DNA of 64,000 bases from JACVRW01 sp963803245 (GTDB lineage Bacteria > Actinomycetota > Thermoleophilia > Solirubrobacterales > Thermoleophilaceae): assembly GCA_963803245.1 (NCBI GenBank), contig CAWDLI010000018.1, forward strand, positions 337,916 to 401,915, written 5' to 3'. A model generated the notes under the pieces. That model worked only from the letters and a program-made list of their open reading frames with translations, ran no database searches and was not told the origin of the DNA. Below, piece after piece: positions 1-7,649 of the stretch (position 1 is the first letter of the stretch; every line of letters begins with the position of its first letter). Made by a program: the position numbers and the translations under genes.

Positions 1-189
1 GCTCTCGAGCCTGACCCGAGCGAGCTGGCAGACCTCCGAGGTGAAGCCCGGGCAGGGAACCTCCTCGACACTCTGCACCTCGGCCTTCTCGCTGTCGTTG
101 GCGAGGCTGCCACCCAGCCTGTCGTCGACCTCGCCCGGCCAGAGCACCACCATTCCCACGGCGGTGGCCAGCGCGAGTGCGAGCACCAC
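1..189 (-). CDS. YibE/F-like membrane protein, N-terminal fragment
   Basis: Reading the minus strand down to the window edge gives one hydrophobic helix (LALALATAVGMVVLWPG), an acidic linker and a segment with spaced cysteines (VPCPGFTSEVCQLARVRL). A first membrane helix ending in LWP followed by a Cys-containing external segment resembles the start of YibE/F-family multi-pass membrane proteins, whose role is poorly known. The rest lies outside the window. The frame is closed by TGA at 238-240 and has no ATG below it; the first start codons are two GTGs at 184-189, already inside the helix. The true start is therefore unclear, and an indel just upstream is possible. The family call rests on pattern only. 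Confidence 0.45.
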   Translation of the reverse strand, partial: MVLALALATAVGMVVLWPGEVDDRLGGSLANDSEKAEVQSVEEVPCPGFTSEVCQLARVRLES

Positions 190-272
190 GCCGAGGAGGA
201 TGCGGGTAAGCCGGCGGATGCGCCCATCGAAGCGCCGTCACCGGACGGGACGGCGCGGGTTCGAGGCGGCGT

Positions 273-1445
273 CTAGAGGTAGCCCATCGGGTCCACCGGC
301 GACCCGTTGATGCGGGTCTCGAAGTGGAGGTGGTCCCCGAAGCAGTGCCCGGTGCAGCCCACCGAGCCGATGACCTGTCCCTGGCTCACGGCGGCGCCGT
401 TTGAGGTGCCGAAGCTCGACTGGTGCGCGTAACAGGTGGACAGCGACGAGGTGTGCTGGATGCAGGTGTAGTTCCCGTAGCCGCCGACCCAGCCCATCAG
501 CACCACGCGGCCCGAGTCGGCCGCCCGGATCGGCGTGCCGGCGGGAACCGCGATGTCGAGGCCCGCGTGGAGGCGTCCCCAGCGCATCCCGAACGGCGAG
601 ACCACGGGGCCGTTCACCGGCCAGATCAGCTGCCCGCTGCCCTGCTTGATGGGGCCCGCGAAGGTGTTGCCGCCGCCGGCTCCCTGGAGCGCCGAGGCCA
701 CCCGTGCCTGCTCGGCCTCGAGGGCCGCGAGGTCGCCCTCGAGCTCGTGCTTGCTGTCCCGTACCTGGGCGAGTGCCCCGCGCCGGTCGTTCCGCGCCGA
801 CGCGAGCTGGCTGCGCGAAGACACGAGCTGCTCCTGCACCGACGCGATCTGGTCGCGCTCGCGGAGGATCCGCTCAGCGGCCAGCTGCTCGCGGTGCTCG
901 AGGGCCGCGAGCTCTTCGGCCTGGCCCTCGGCGCGATCGCGCAGCCCGCGCACCTCGTCGGTGATCTCGCGGTCCTGATCCGAGATGCGATCGAGGAACT
1001 CGGCACGCTCCAGCAGGTCGCCGAAGCCGTCGGCCTCGAGGATCACGGTCAGCGCGTCGGGGGAGTCGGCCTTGTAGATCTCCACGAGCCGAGCCGCGAG
1101 CACCCGGCGCGCGGTCACCAGCTCGCTGCGCAGGCGCTCGAGGCGGTCGCGCGCGGCCTCGAGCCGGTCGCGCACCTCGAGGAGCTCGTTCTTCTGGTGG
1201 TCGAGGCTCTGCTGCACCCGTCCGAGCCGGTTCTCGGTTGCCGAGATCTCGCCCTTGAGCCCCTCGATGCGGTTCGAGTAGCTCTGGATCGTGGTGGTGA
1301 GCACGCCCTCCTTCTGCTTCGTCTGGTCGAGCTGCGCGCGCTTCTCTTCGATGCGCTTCGACAGGGGCGCTGTGGCGCCCGGAAGCGGGAGCACGAGGTA
1401 GGCCACGAGGGCCAGGGTTATTGGAACCCAGAAGCTCTTTCTCAT
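273..1445 (-). CDS. Secreted M23 peptidase with coiled coil (EnvC/LytM type)
   Basis: This 390-residue protein has a signal peptide (residues 1-26, positive MRK then a hydrophobic core), a long Glu/Arg-rich coiled coil (about 30-260) and a C-terminal LytM domain. The domain shows the zinc motifs HAGLD and HLHFE, so it should be a peptidoglycan endopeptidase or, like EnvC, an amidase activator acting outside the membrane. Two extra cysteine pairs (YTCIQH, STCYAH and GCTGHC) may form disulfides. It starts with ATG at 1445 without a good Shine-Dalgarno. A c-di-AMP riboswitch directly upstream indicates control by the second messenger that DisA (55973-57082) makes. Cell-wall hydrolases are common targets of this riboswitch class in actinobacteria. 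Confidence 0.88.
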   Translation of the reverse strand: MRKSFWVPITLALVAYLVLPLPGATAPLSKRIEEKRAQLDQTKQKEGVLTTTIQSYSNRIEGLKGEISATENRLGRVQQSLDHQKNELLEVRDRLEAARDRLERLRSELVTARRVLAARLVEIYKADSPDALTVILEADGFGDLLERAEFLDRISDQDREITDEVRGLRDRAEGQAEELAALEHREQLAAERILRERDQIASVQEQLVSSRSQLASARNDRRGALAQVRDSKHELEGDLAALEAEQARVASALQGAGGGNTFAGPIKQGSGQLIWPVNGPVVSPFGMRWGRLHAGLDIAVPAGTPIRAADSGRVVLMGWVGGYGNYTCIQHTSSLSTCYAHQSSFGTSNGAAVSQGQVIGSVGCTGHCFGDHLHFETRINGSPVDPMGYL

Positions 1446-1460
1446 CTTCGTCGCTCGGTG

Positions 1461-1600
1461 CTGCGCTTACGGGGTTAGCTGACGGGCTCGCGGCCTTCGC
1501 CGCTACGCCGTACTCATGACGGCGATTCGCCCCCGGCCCTCTCGGGGGCCATGGTTCCCCCGTTTCCCCTGTTGTGCAGGGGAATTCAGCGCTCGAGACG
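1461..1600 (-). promoter_or_regulatory. c-di-AMP riboswitch (ydaO/yuaA class)
   Basis: On the minus strand the leader of the M23 peptidase carries the conserved blocks of the ydaO class in order: GGGGGAACCATGG, then GGGGGCGAATCGCCG, then CCGTCAGCTAACCCCGTAAGC split as CCGTCAGCTAACC and CCGTAAGC. The last block is the most diagnostic. A -10 box TACAGT (1611-1606) would start the transcript right at the 5' edge of the aptamer. The 3' edge is only 15 bases from the ATG at 1445, so the switch probably acts on translation or on a terminator overlapping the start region. In this class bound c-di-AMP usually turns expression off. Confidence 0.9.
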
Positions 1601-1605
1601 GCGGG

Positions 1606-1611
1606 ACTGTA
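1606..1611 (-). promoter_or_regulatory. -10 box of the riboswitch-peptidase transcript
   Basis: TACAGT on the minus strand lies 6-7 bases ahead of the first paired bases of the c-di-AMP aptamer. No convincing -35 is seen. Confidence 0.5.
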
Positions 1612-1697
1612 TCAGAGGCCGTCGGGCTCAGGCCCCGCTTTCCCCCCTGTGCAAGTGCCCGTGCAGCACCCTGATCGGTGTCCCCCCTCCGGGTCAC

Positions 1698-1703
1698 TAC
1701 AGT
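1698..1703 (+). promoter_or_regulatory. -10 box of htpX (leaderless start)
   Basis: TACAGT ends 7 bases before the ATG at 1711. The expected transcription start falls on or beside the A of the ATG, so no ribosome binding site would be transcribed. This decides the start in favour of 1711 over an in-frame GTG at 1678. Confidence 0.55.
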
Positions 1704-1710
1704 TCGATCC

Positions 1711-2616
1711 ATGGCGCAGCAACGGGCGGTATTCCCCCGCGACAGAGGCCTCCAGTTCAGGATGCTCGTCACGCTCTTCCTGCTGGGCGTCCTGTACGTC
1801 GCATTCATCGGCGTTCTCGCCGCGGTGGGTGCCGGCGCCGTGGTCACGCTGGTCTTCATCGTCGGCCTGCTCGGTGCTCAGTTCTTCCTTTCGGACAAGC
1901 TCGCGCTGACGGCGGTGGGCGCCAAGGAGGTCACCCCCGAGGAGGCTCCCGGACTCCACGCGATGATCGAGCGGCTCTGCATCCAGGCGGACCTGCCCAA
2001 GCCCAAGATCGCGGTGGCGGACACCGAGGTGCCGAACGCGTTCGCGATCGGCCGCTCGCAGAAGACGGCCACCGTGTGCGCCACCACGGGCATCATGAAG
2101 ACGCTTTCGCCGTCCGAGCTCGAGGGCGTCATGGCGCACGAGCTCACGCACGTGAAGAACCGCGACGTGCTGATCATGACCATCGCGAGCTTCTTCGCCT
2201 CTGTGGCGTCGATGATCCTGCAGTTCTCGTTCTTCTTCGGGGGAGGCGACGACGATGACGGCGCTCCCGCCGCGCTCGTGATCTTCCTGGTGTCGCTCCT
2301 GGTCTACGTCATCTCCTTCTTCCTGATCCTCGCGCTGTCGCGCTACCGCGAGTTCTCGGCCGATCGCGGCGCCGCGATCATCACCGGCCGCCCGAGCGCC
2401 CTGTCCGCGGCGCTCGTGCGCATCTCGGATCGGATGCAGCAGGTGCCGACCCAGGACCTCCGTCAGGCGGAGAACCTGAACGCATTCTTCATCGTGCCCG
2501 CGAGCGTCAAGGGCAGCCTCAAGACGCTGTTCGCCACGCACCCACCGCTCGAGAAGCGGATCGAGCGCCTGCAGCAGCTCGAGGCGCAGCTCCAGCGGGG
2601 CCCCGCGGCGGCCTAG
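1711..2616 (+). CDS. htpX: Membrane zinc metalloprotease HtpX (M48)
   Basis: A 301-residue M48 protease. It has two N-terminal membrane helices, the HEXXH zinc site in MAHELTHVKNRD, two further hydrophobic segments after it, and the third zinc ligand in YREFSADRGA. HtpX degrades damaged membrane proteins on the cytoplasmic side of the membrane. It is followed after 4 bases by pspAB, the pairing known from actinobacterial and archaeal Psp systems, so its job here is probably envelope-stress quality control. The start at 1711 fits the leaderless -10 box. An acidic DDDDG loop follows the fourth helix. Confidence 0.92.
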   Translation: MAQQRAVFPRDRGLQFRMLVTLFLLGVLYVAFIGVLAAVGAGAVVTLVFIVGLLGAQFFLSDKLALTAVGAKEVTPEEAPGLHAMIERLCIQADLPKPKIAVADTEVPNAFAIGRSQKTATVCATTGIMKTLSPSELEGVMAHELTHVKNRDVLIMTIASFFASVASMILQFSFFFGGGDDDDGAPAALVIFLVSLLVYVISFFLILALSRYREFSADRGAAIITGRPSALSAALVRISDRMQQVPTQDLRQAENLNAFFIVPASVKGSLKTLFATHPPLEKRIERLQQLEAQLQRGPAAA

Positions 2617-2620
2617 CGGG

Positions 2621-3192
2621 ATGGGCTTCCTCGACGCCCTGCTGGGCGGCAGGGGTAAGACGCTGAAGGCACCGGCGCCGGACCGGCTCTTCGCGATGAC
2701 CACCGCGCAGGTCACCCTGGAGACCGGGCTTGGCCTGACGCACCGCGGCTCGGCGGCGATCGTCTTCCAGCCGCTCGGCACGGCCGACTTCGCGTCCATC
2801 GTCAAGGACACGGAGGAGCTGCTCACGAGCAGCGCCGAGGACACCGGCTCCAAGATCGAGACCGCCGACGACGAGTTCGGCTACCGCTGGCTCATCCTGC
2901 GCGACCAGGACTTCGAGGACCTCGTGGTGTCGCTCAACACCGTCTCCACCGAGCTTCAGGGCGGCGGTTACGGCGATCGCCTGCTCGCGGCGTGTTCGTC
3001 TTCGAGGAGGAGACCCGCCCGATCTACTTCATCTACAACTTCAAGCGCGGCGCCTTCTATCCCTTCGTGCCGAAGGGAAAGCAGGAGCGCGACTCCGAGC
3101 GCGAGCTCCGGATCAAGGCGCAGCTGGGCGCCGAGCTGCCGTGGGAAGAGGACATGGCGCGCTGGTTCCCGCTCTGGGAGATTCCGCTCTAA
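2621..3192 (+). pseudogene. pspAB: PspAB, Psp-associated protein, interrupted by a one-base frameshift
   Basis: The N-terminal part (MGFLDALLGGRGKTLKAPAP, ending GYGDRLLAA) and the C-terminal part (VFVFEEETRPIYFIYNFKRG, ending ARWFPLWEIPL) together match the whole PspAB family, which partners PspA, PspAA and HtpX in actinobacteria and archaea. They sit in different frames and join if one G is restored near 2990-2992, where GCGGCGTGTTC would be expected as GCGGCGGTGTTC. Without it the reading continues through into the antiporter frame as an artificial fusion. Both halves are well conserved, so a sequencing error or a very recent mutation is more likely than old decay. The neighbour htpX is intact. 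Confidence 0.82.
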
Positions 3193-3227
3193 GGAGCGTG
3201 CTCTCGCCGCCGGCGGCGCGTCGGGCG

Positions 3228-3233
3228 TAGGCT
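3228..3233 (+). promoter_or_regulatory. Possible -10 box of the CPA2 antiporter
   Basis: TAGGCT lies 11 bases ahead of the ATG at 3245; the same hexamer recurs as a -10 candidate at five other genes in the window. Confidence 0.35.
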
Positions 3234-3244
3234 GCGCCCGCCGC

Positions 3245-4423
3245 ATGGTCCACGTCGACAGCGACTCCTTCCTCGTCATCGTTGCGGTGGCCGCGCTCGC
3301 GGCCCTGCTCGCCGGGACGCTGGGCAGCCGCGTGGCGGTGCCGGTGGTGGTGATCGAGATCGTCGCCGGGATCGTGGTCGGGCCCGCCGTGCTCGGCCTC
3401 GCCGACGCGGACCAGTTCATCGAGTTCTTCGCGGCCCTCGGCCTCGGAATGCTCTTCTTCTTCGCGGGCTACGAGATCGACTTCCGGCGCATCGCCGGCA
3501 CCCCGCTGCGACTGGCGGTGCTCGGCTGGTTGCTCTCACTCGCGATCGCCTTCTCGCTCGGCGGCCTGCTCGCGCTCGCGGGGGTGGTGCTCTCGCTCCT
3601 GTTCACGGGCGCCGCTCTGGCCACGACGGCGATCGGGACGCTGGTCCCGATCCTGAGCGACGCGGGCGAGCTGCGCACCCGCTTCGGCACCTATCTGCTC
3701 GCCGCCGGCGCGGCCGGTGAGTTCGGGCCGATCCTGATGATCACGCTCGCCTTCTCGACCAAGGGCGCGCTCGCCAACGCCCTGATCCTGCTCGCGTTCG
3801 TCGCCCTCGCGGTGGCCACGGCGATCGTCGCCGTGCGTGGCGTGGGCGTCGGGTGGAACGTGATCGAGCGGACGATGGAGACGAGCAGCCAGCTGCCGAT
3901 CCGCGTGGCGGTGGTGCTCGTGTTCGCGCTGGGCGCGCTCGCCGCCTCGCTGGGACTGGACCTCCTCATAGGTGGCTTCGTGGCGGGAGCCATCACCCGG
4001 CTGGCACTGGAAGGCCGTGAGGTGGGCATCTTCGAGTCGAAGCTCACGGCCGTGGGCTACGGGTTCTTCATCCCCTTCTTCTTCGTCGTCAGCGGACTCA
4101 AGTTCAACCTTGACGCTCTGCTCGACAATCCGGTCCGCCTGCTCGAGCTGCCGCTCTTCCTGGTGCTCTTCCTGGTCGTCCGGGGCGCGCCGGCGATGCT
4201 CCTCTACCCGCGCCTGCTCGACCTCCGCGACCGTGCGGCTCTGGCCACGTTCTCGGCCACCGAGCTGCCGCTGGTGGTGGCCATCACCACGATCGCCATC
4301 GACCGCGGCCACATGCGCTCGTCCACCGCCGCCTCGCTCGTGGGCGCGGCGATCCTGTCCACGGCGATCTACCCGCTGGTGGGCCTGCGGCTACGCCGCG
4401 ACCGCCTGGGTCTCGCCGAGTAG
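3245..4423 (+). CDS. CPA2-family cation/proton antiporter
   Basis: A 392-residue protein made almost entirely of hydrophobic helices (about 11-13). It begins with a short polar stretch and then AVPVVVIEIVAGIVVGP, the hallmark first-helix region of KefB/NapA-like Na+(K+)/H+ exchangers. It lacks the C-terminal RCK/TrkA-N domain of KefB, so it is the short membrane-only form. The expected role is exchange of Na+ or K+ for protons at the inner membrane. ATG 3245 is chosen because the upstream in-frame sequence is only the frameshifted pspAB readthrough. It converges on the cupredoxin gene, with 1 base between the stops. Confidence 0.85.
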   Translation: MVHVDSDSFLVIVAVAALAALLAGTLGSRVAVPVVVIEIVAGIVVGPAVLGLADADQFIEFFAALGLGMLFFFAGYEIDFRRIAGTPLRLAVLGWLLSLAIAFSLGGLLALAGVVLSLLFTGAALATTAIGTLVPILSDAGELRTRFGTYLLAAGAAGEFGPILMITLAFSTKGALANALILLAFVALAVATAIVAVRGVGVGWNVIERTMETSSQLPIRVAVVLVFALGALAASLGLDLLIGGFVAGAITRLALEGREVGIFESKLTAVGYGFFIPFFFVVSGLKFNLDALLDNPVRLLELPLFLVLFLVVRGAPAMLLYPRLLDLRDRAALATFSATELPLVVAITTIAIDRGHMRSSTAASLVGAAILSTAIYPLVGLRLRRDRLGLAE

Positions 4424-4424
4424 G

Positions 4425-4772
4425 TCACTCGACGACGACCTTGCCCTTCATGTCGTCCGGATGCACCGTGCAGATGTAGCGGTAGGTGCCCCGCTTGCGC
4501 AGCTTCTTCGAGTAGGTGCCCGACGTCTTCGTCTTCGAGTGGAACTTGCGCGGGCCCTTGGTCACGGTCACGTCGTGCGGCGCCTCCCCCACCCAGGTCC
4601 ACTTGACCGTGTCGCCGCTCTGGATCGTGACCTTGCTCTTCTTGAAGAAGAGGTCGCCGACCTTGACCCGCTTCGTGGCCGACGCGCGCGCATCCGGCTC
4701 TGAGGCGCCCGCGGGCAGCGCTGCGGCCGCGAGCGTGAGCGGTATGACGACGAGGGCGAGGGGCTTGCGCAC
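4425..4772 (-). CDS. Secreted cupredoxin (plastocyanin/amicyanin-like)
   Basis: A 115-residue exported blue-copper protein. A signal peptide (1-23, ending PAGAS) is followed by a beta-sandwich whose copper ligands are all visible: His in EAPHDVTV, then Cys, His and Met in ICTVHPDDM. It should carry single electrons outside the membrane; the partner is not evident from the neighbours. GTG start at 4772 with Shine-Dalgarno GGAGGT 8 bases upstream. That ribosome site is one arm of an inverted repeat (4781-4821), noted separately. Confidence 0.88.
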   Translation of the reverse strand: MRKPLALVVIPLTLAAAALPAGASEPDARASATKRVKVGDLFFKKSKVTIQSGDTVKWTWVGEAPHDVTVTKGPRKFHSKTKTSGTYSKKLRKRGTYRYICTVHPDDMKGKVVVE

Positions 4773-4780
4773 TGGAACGG

Positions 4781-4821
4781 ACCTCCGGGATCGATGGACG
4801 TCTCCCGGGACATACGGAGGT
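4781..4821 (-). repeat. Inverted repeat covering the cupredoxin ribosome binding site
   Basis: ACCTCCG (4781-4787) and CGGAGGT (4815-4821) are perfect complements 27 bases apart. On the transcript the proximal arm is the Shine-Dalgarno GGAGGT itself. An alternative hairpin CGGGA/TCCCG overlaps it. If the transcript includes both arms, ribosome access could be switched; if it starts inside the loop (TATGTC could be a -10), the pairing is irrelevant. Confidence 0.4.
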
Positions 4822-4850
4822 TCCTGGCGAAAGGTTCGATCGAAGCGCGC

Positions 4851-6161
4851 TCAGCCCGCGAGCTTCACGCGGAGGGACCCGCGACTCGCCTTGCGGCCGC
4901 GCAGGGTCACCGTCGCCTCCCCGTCGCTCTTCCCGGTCACGCCCGTGGCGGCGAGTGACAGCCTCCGCACGACTCGCGGCGAGAACCGGGTGACGATCTT
5001 CCGGCCGCCCGACACGTGCGCGGAGACCAGCCGGCCGTTCACGCGCGCCGTGACAGCTCCCGTCACCTTCACGCCGGCCGGCAGCCGCAGCACGACCGAC
5101 CTGACGCCGGCGGGCGCGCTCGTGAGCCGGAGCGAGGCGGCGAGCCGGCGCGCGCGCAGCGCCACGACCGCGGAGGCCTTCCCACCGGAACTCGAGAGCG
5201 CGCGCCCGTCGAGCTTCCAGCTCGGCCTGACCGGCAGCCCGAGCTGCCGCAGCACCGTGGGAGCGATGTCGACCACCAGCGGCTTCTTGACCTTGGCGCC
5301 GAGGCCGGGGCCCGCGCCGATCACGAACGAGGTGATCTCGAGCGGCGTCTGACTCAGGTGGCTGACGAGCGAGGGCTCGTCGAGCGCGCGCTGGCCATGG
5401 TCCGTGGTCACGAGGACCGTCCAGCTCTCGAAGGGGTAGCTGGACCGCGAGCGCACGGCGCGCAGCACCTGGCCGACCCGGCGGTCGGTCGTCGCGATGG
5501 CGTCCTTGTAGGCCGGGGTGGCGGAGCCGACGAGGTGCGCGGTCTCGTCCACGACACCGAGATATACGAAGCTCGCATCCGGGTTGGCGCGCCGGAGCCG
5601 GGCCGAGGCGGCCTCGGTCACCTGAACGTCGCCCGCGTCCCACAGCTCGAGCTTCTCCTCGGCGACGGTGAAGTTGGAGCTGGCATCCATCGCACTGCCG
5701 AAGATCGGCCCGCCGTTCGCGGTCGTTCCGATGTTGACCCAGTCGCTCGCGAGGTAGGTGTTGAGCGAGGGGGCCGCGGTCTCGATCCGCGTGATGAAGT
5801 CGAGGTAGCCGTTCTTCGTGGCCTGCCCCGGGTCCGTGTTGAACTTCCTGCCGTCCACGAGGTGCTTGTCGGGCCAGACCCCGCTGGCGATGGACGACCA
5901 GCCGACCTCGCTGAGCGTGAGCACGTTCGGGCCGTAGTCCAGCGGTGCGGGCCGCGCGAAGCCCTGCCGGGCGAGGCGGGCCAGGTTGGGGGCGCGTCCG
6001 CTCTTCATCGCCGCGCTGAGCAGATCCCAGCGGGTGCCGTCGATGCCGATCACCAGCACCTTGTCGAGGTTGGAGCCGGCCGGCGTGGGCCGGGCGAGTG
6101 CCGGCGAGGCGCTGAGGGCGAGCAGGACGAGGGCCATGGCGATCGATCGCATGAAGAGCAT
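4851..6161 (-). CDS. Exported alkaline-phosphatase-superfamily phosphodiesterase
   Basis: A 436-residue exported protein (MLFMRSIAMALVLLALSASP, signal cleaved near LARP). The catalytic fold starts VLVIGIDGTRWDLLS (first metal Asp). It continues with a GWSSIASGVWPDKH block that supplies the nucleophile region of nucleotide pyrophosphatase/type I phosphodiesterases, and ends with TTDHGQ, the Asp-His metal pair. The family hydrolyses phosphate mono- or diesters; the substrate cannot be told from sequence. The last 100 residues (LRARRLAASLRLTSAPAG onward) look like an added beta-rich domain. ATG 6161 is preferred; ATG 6152 is possible. Neither has a clear ribosome site. Confidence 0.8.
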   Translation of the reverse strand: MLFMRSIAMALVLLALSASPALARPTPAGSNLDKVLVIGIDGTRWDLLSAAMKSGRAPNLARLARQGFARPAPLDYGPNVLTLSEVGWSSIASGVWPDKHLVDGRKFNTDPGQATKNGYLDFITRIETAAPSLNTYLASDWVNIGTTANGGPIFGSAMDASSNFTVAEEKLELWDAGDVQVTEAASARLRRANPDASFVYLGVVDETAHLVGSATPAYKDAIATTDRRVGQVLRAVRSRSSYPFESWTVLVTTDHGQRALDEPSLVSHLSQTPLEITSFVIGAGPGLGAKVKKPLVVDIAPTVLRQLGLPVRPSWKLDGRALSSSGGKASAVVALRARRLAASLRLTSAPAGVRSVVLRLPAGVKVTGAVTARVNGRLVSAHVSGGRKIVTRFSPRVVRRLSLAATGVTGKSDGEATVTLRGRKASRGSLRVKLAG

Positions 6162-6187
6162 TCTGTCTGACGCGCGCACTCTCGTGC

Positions 6188-6652
6188 TTAGACCGGCTGC
6201 CCGGCGGGGGCGGCGCGCTGCGGCAGCTGCCGCCATTCCACGAACTTGCCGCCGCGCGAACGGAAGCGCACGCGAACCACGTCGTTGCAGGCCTCCGGCG
6301 GAACGCCCCGGCGCGGCGCCAGGCTGAACGCAGCCACCGCCGTGTCGCCCTCGTCCTTCACGCGCGTGACCTCGCCGCGGCACGGGAGCGACAGGTTGAA
6401 GGCGAGCGCGGCGCGGCGCGTGCGCAGGCGGAAGGTCCGGCTCTGCTGGATGAGCGCGTTGCGGGCGAACAGGGAGGCCGCCGCCCGGAAGTCGTCCCGG
6501 CCGAGTGCCGCCGACCAGGCGCGAACGAGTCGCTCGTTGGCCGACCTCTGCGGGGCCGGAGCCGGGTCGTCCGGCGCGTCCGAGCCGCCGCAGCCGGCGG
6601 CGATGGCCACGCACGCCGCGAGGGCCGGTGGGAAGGTCGCGCTGAGACGCAC
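6188..6652 (-). CDS. Small lipoprotein, NTF2/SnoaL-like
   Basis: A 154-residue protein whose N-terminus ends in the lipobox AIAAGC followed by GGSDAPDDPAP, so it should be lipid-anchored outside the membrane. The rest (NERLVRAWSAALGRDDFRAA, then LFARNALIQQ, ending FVEWRQLP) has the helix-then-curved-sheet pattern of NTF2/SnoaL-like small proteins. No catalytic role is apparent. GTG 6652 is chosen because it puts the signal peptide at the start; upstream in-frame residues are low-complexity. It lies 43 bases downstream of the HD-GYP gene on the same strand. Confidence 0.6.
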   Translation of the reverse strand: MRLSATFPPALAACVAIAAGCGGSDAPDDPAPAPQRSANERLVRAWSAALGRDDFRAAASLFARNALIQQSRTFRLRTRRAALAFNLSLPCRGEVTRVKDEGDTAVAAFSLAPRRGVPPEACNDVVRVRFRSRGGKFVEWRQLPQRAAPAGQPV

Positions 6653-6695
6653 CCCCGGAAGTGTGGCGATGGGGGCTGGGGCGAACGCGCCAGGC

Positions 6696-7292
6696 CTAGC
6701 GGGCCGGCTCGAGCAGCTCGGCCTCGAGAGCGTCGACCACAACCGGGTCGAACTGGCTCTCACGGCCGCGACGCAGCTCGCGGGTCACGCCCGCGGGCGA
6801 GAGGGCGCGCCGGTAGGGGCGGTCCTCGTTCATAGCCACGTAGGCGTCGGCCACGGCCAGGATGCGGCTCTCGAGCGGGCTCTCGTCGGCCTCGAGCCCG
6901 TCCGGGTACCCGCCGCCGTCGAAGCGCTCGTGGTGGTGGCGCACGATCTCGGCCACGTGCTGCAGCCCGGGGATGCGATCCACGAGCTCCGCGCCCCAGC
7001 CCGAGTGCTCGTGGAGCAGCTCGGCCTCGAGCTCGTCGAGCGGCCCGGGCTTGTAGAGGATCGCGTCGGGCACGCCGACCTTGCCGATGTCGTGCACCAA
7101 CGAGGCGTAGGCGAGCTCGCGCAGCTCCTCGTCGCTGAGGCCGAGCCGCCGCCCGAGCCTGGCGGCCAGCTCTACGACACGTGTGCAGTGGTCGCGGGTC
7201 TCGCCGTCGCGGAGTCCCAGCGTGTCGGCCAGGACCTCGACGGTGGCGGACAGCAGCTCTTCGGAAGCGGGGGCACTGGTGGATTGCGCCAT
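6696..7292 (-). CDS. HD-GYP domain phosphohydrolase
   Basis: A 198-residue single-domain protein. It shows the HD metal residues in DHCTRVVELA and LVHDIGKVGVPD, then HEHSGWG, RHHHERFDGGGYPDGL and ADAYVAMNEDRPYR. The GYP motif is present in the GGGYPDGL form, which groups it with HD-GYP proteins, many of which hydrolyse cyclic di-GMP. There is no receiver or sensor domain, so its input is unknown. It is cytoplasmic. It lies downstream of pspAA on the same strand with a 72-base gap that shows no clear promoter. Confidence 0.85.
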   Translation of the reverse strand: MAQSTSAPASEELLSATVEVLADTLGLRDGETRDHCTRVVELAARLGRRLGLSDEELRELAYASLVHDIGKVGVPDAILYKPGPLDELEAELLHEHSGWGAELVDRIPGLQHVAEIVRHHHERFDGGGYPDGLEADESPLESRILAVADAYVAMNEDRPYRRALSPAGVTRELRRGRESQFDPVVVDALEAELLEPAR

Positions 7293-7364
7293 CGTGCCCC
7301 GATTCGCTGCACGCGCCCGCTCCCCTTCCCGGTGGAGGGAAAGTCCCGCCCTCTTTGGCCCGGG

Positions 7365-7649
7365 CTAGTGGTCTTCCGGAATCAGGCCGTCGCCTGTGAA
7401 CTCGCCCTGAGCCTCGCTGAAGCTCACGTCGCGCGGGGGCAGGATCACGTCTGACTCGACCAGCTCGTCGTCGTCGATCTTGTTTCCGTCGCTCGCGACG
7501 ATCTCGAGCATCTGGGACCACAACTCGCGGAAGCCGGTCTCATCGCCCTGCTCCACGGCGGCCACGGCGCGGTTGTCGAGCTCGTTGAGCCGGCCCGCGT
7601 CCTCGTCGGGCAGTTTGAACTGCCCCTCTCCCGAGATGCGGACGATCAT
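7365..7649 (-). CDS. pspAA: PspAA, PspA-associated protein
   Basis: A 94-residue protein, MIVRISGEGQFKLPDEDAGR at the start, LNELDNRAV in the middle, then SDVILPPRD and GLIPEDH at the end. These are the signature positions of PspAA, a small partner encoded next to PspA in actinobacteria and archaea. Its first codon overlaps the pspA stop by 4 bases, so the two are translationally coupled. Its function is inferred to be modulating PspA assembly or membrane binding. Confidence 0.85.
   Translation of the reverse strand: MIVRISGEGQFKLPDEDAGRLNELDNRAVAAVEQGDETGFRELWSQMLEIVASDGNKIDDDELVESDVILPPRDVSFSEAQGEFTGDGLIPEDH

Noticed and set aside
2621..4423. A single 600-residue PspAB-antiporter fusion
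   Set aside because: The join is the result of a one-base frameshift in pspAB. The C-terminal half of PspAB lies in another frame between the two, and the antiporter has its own ATG.
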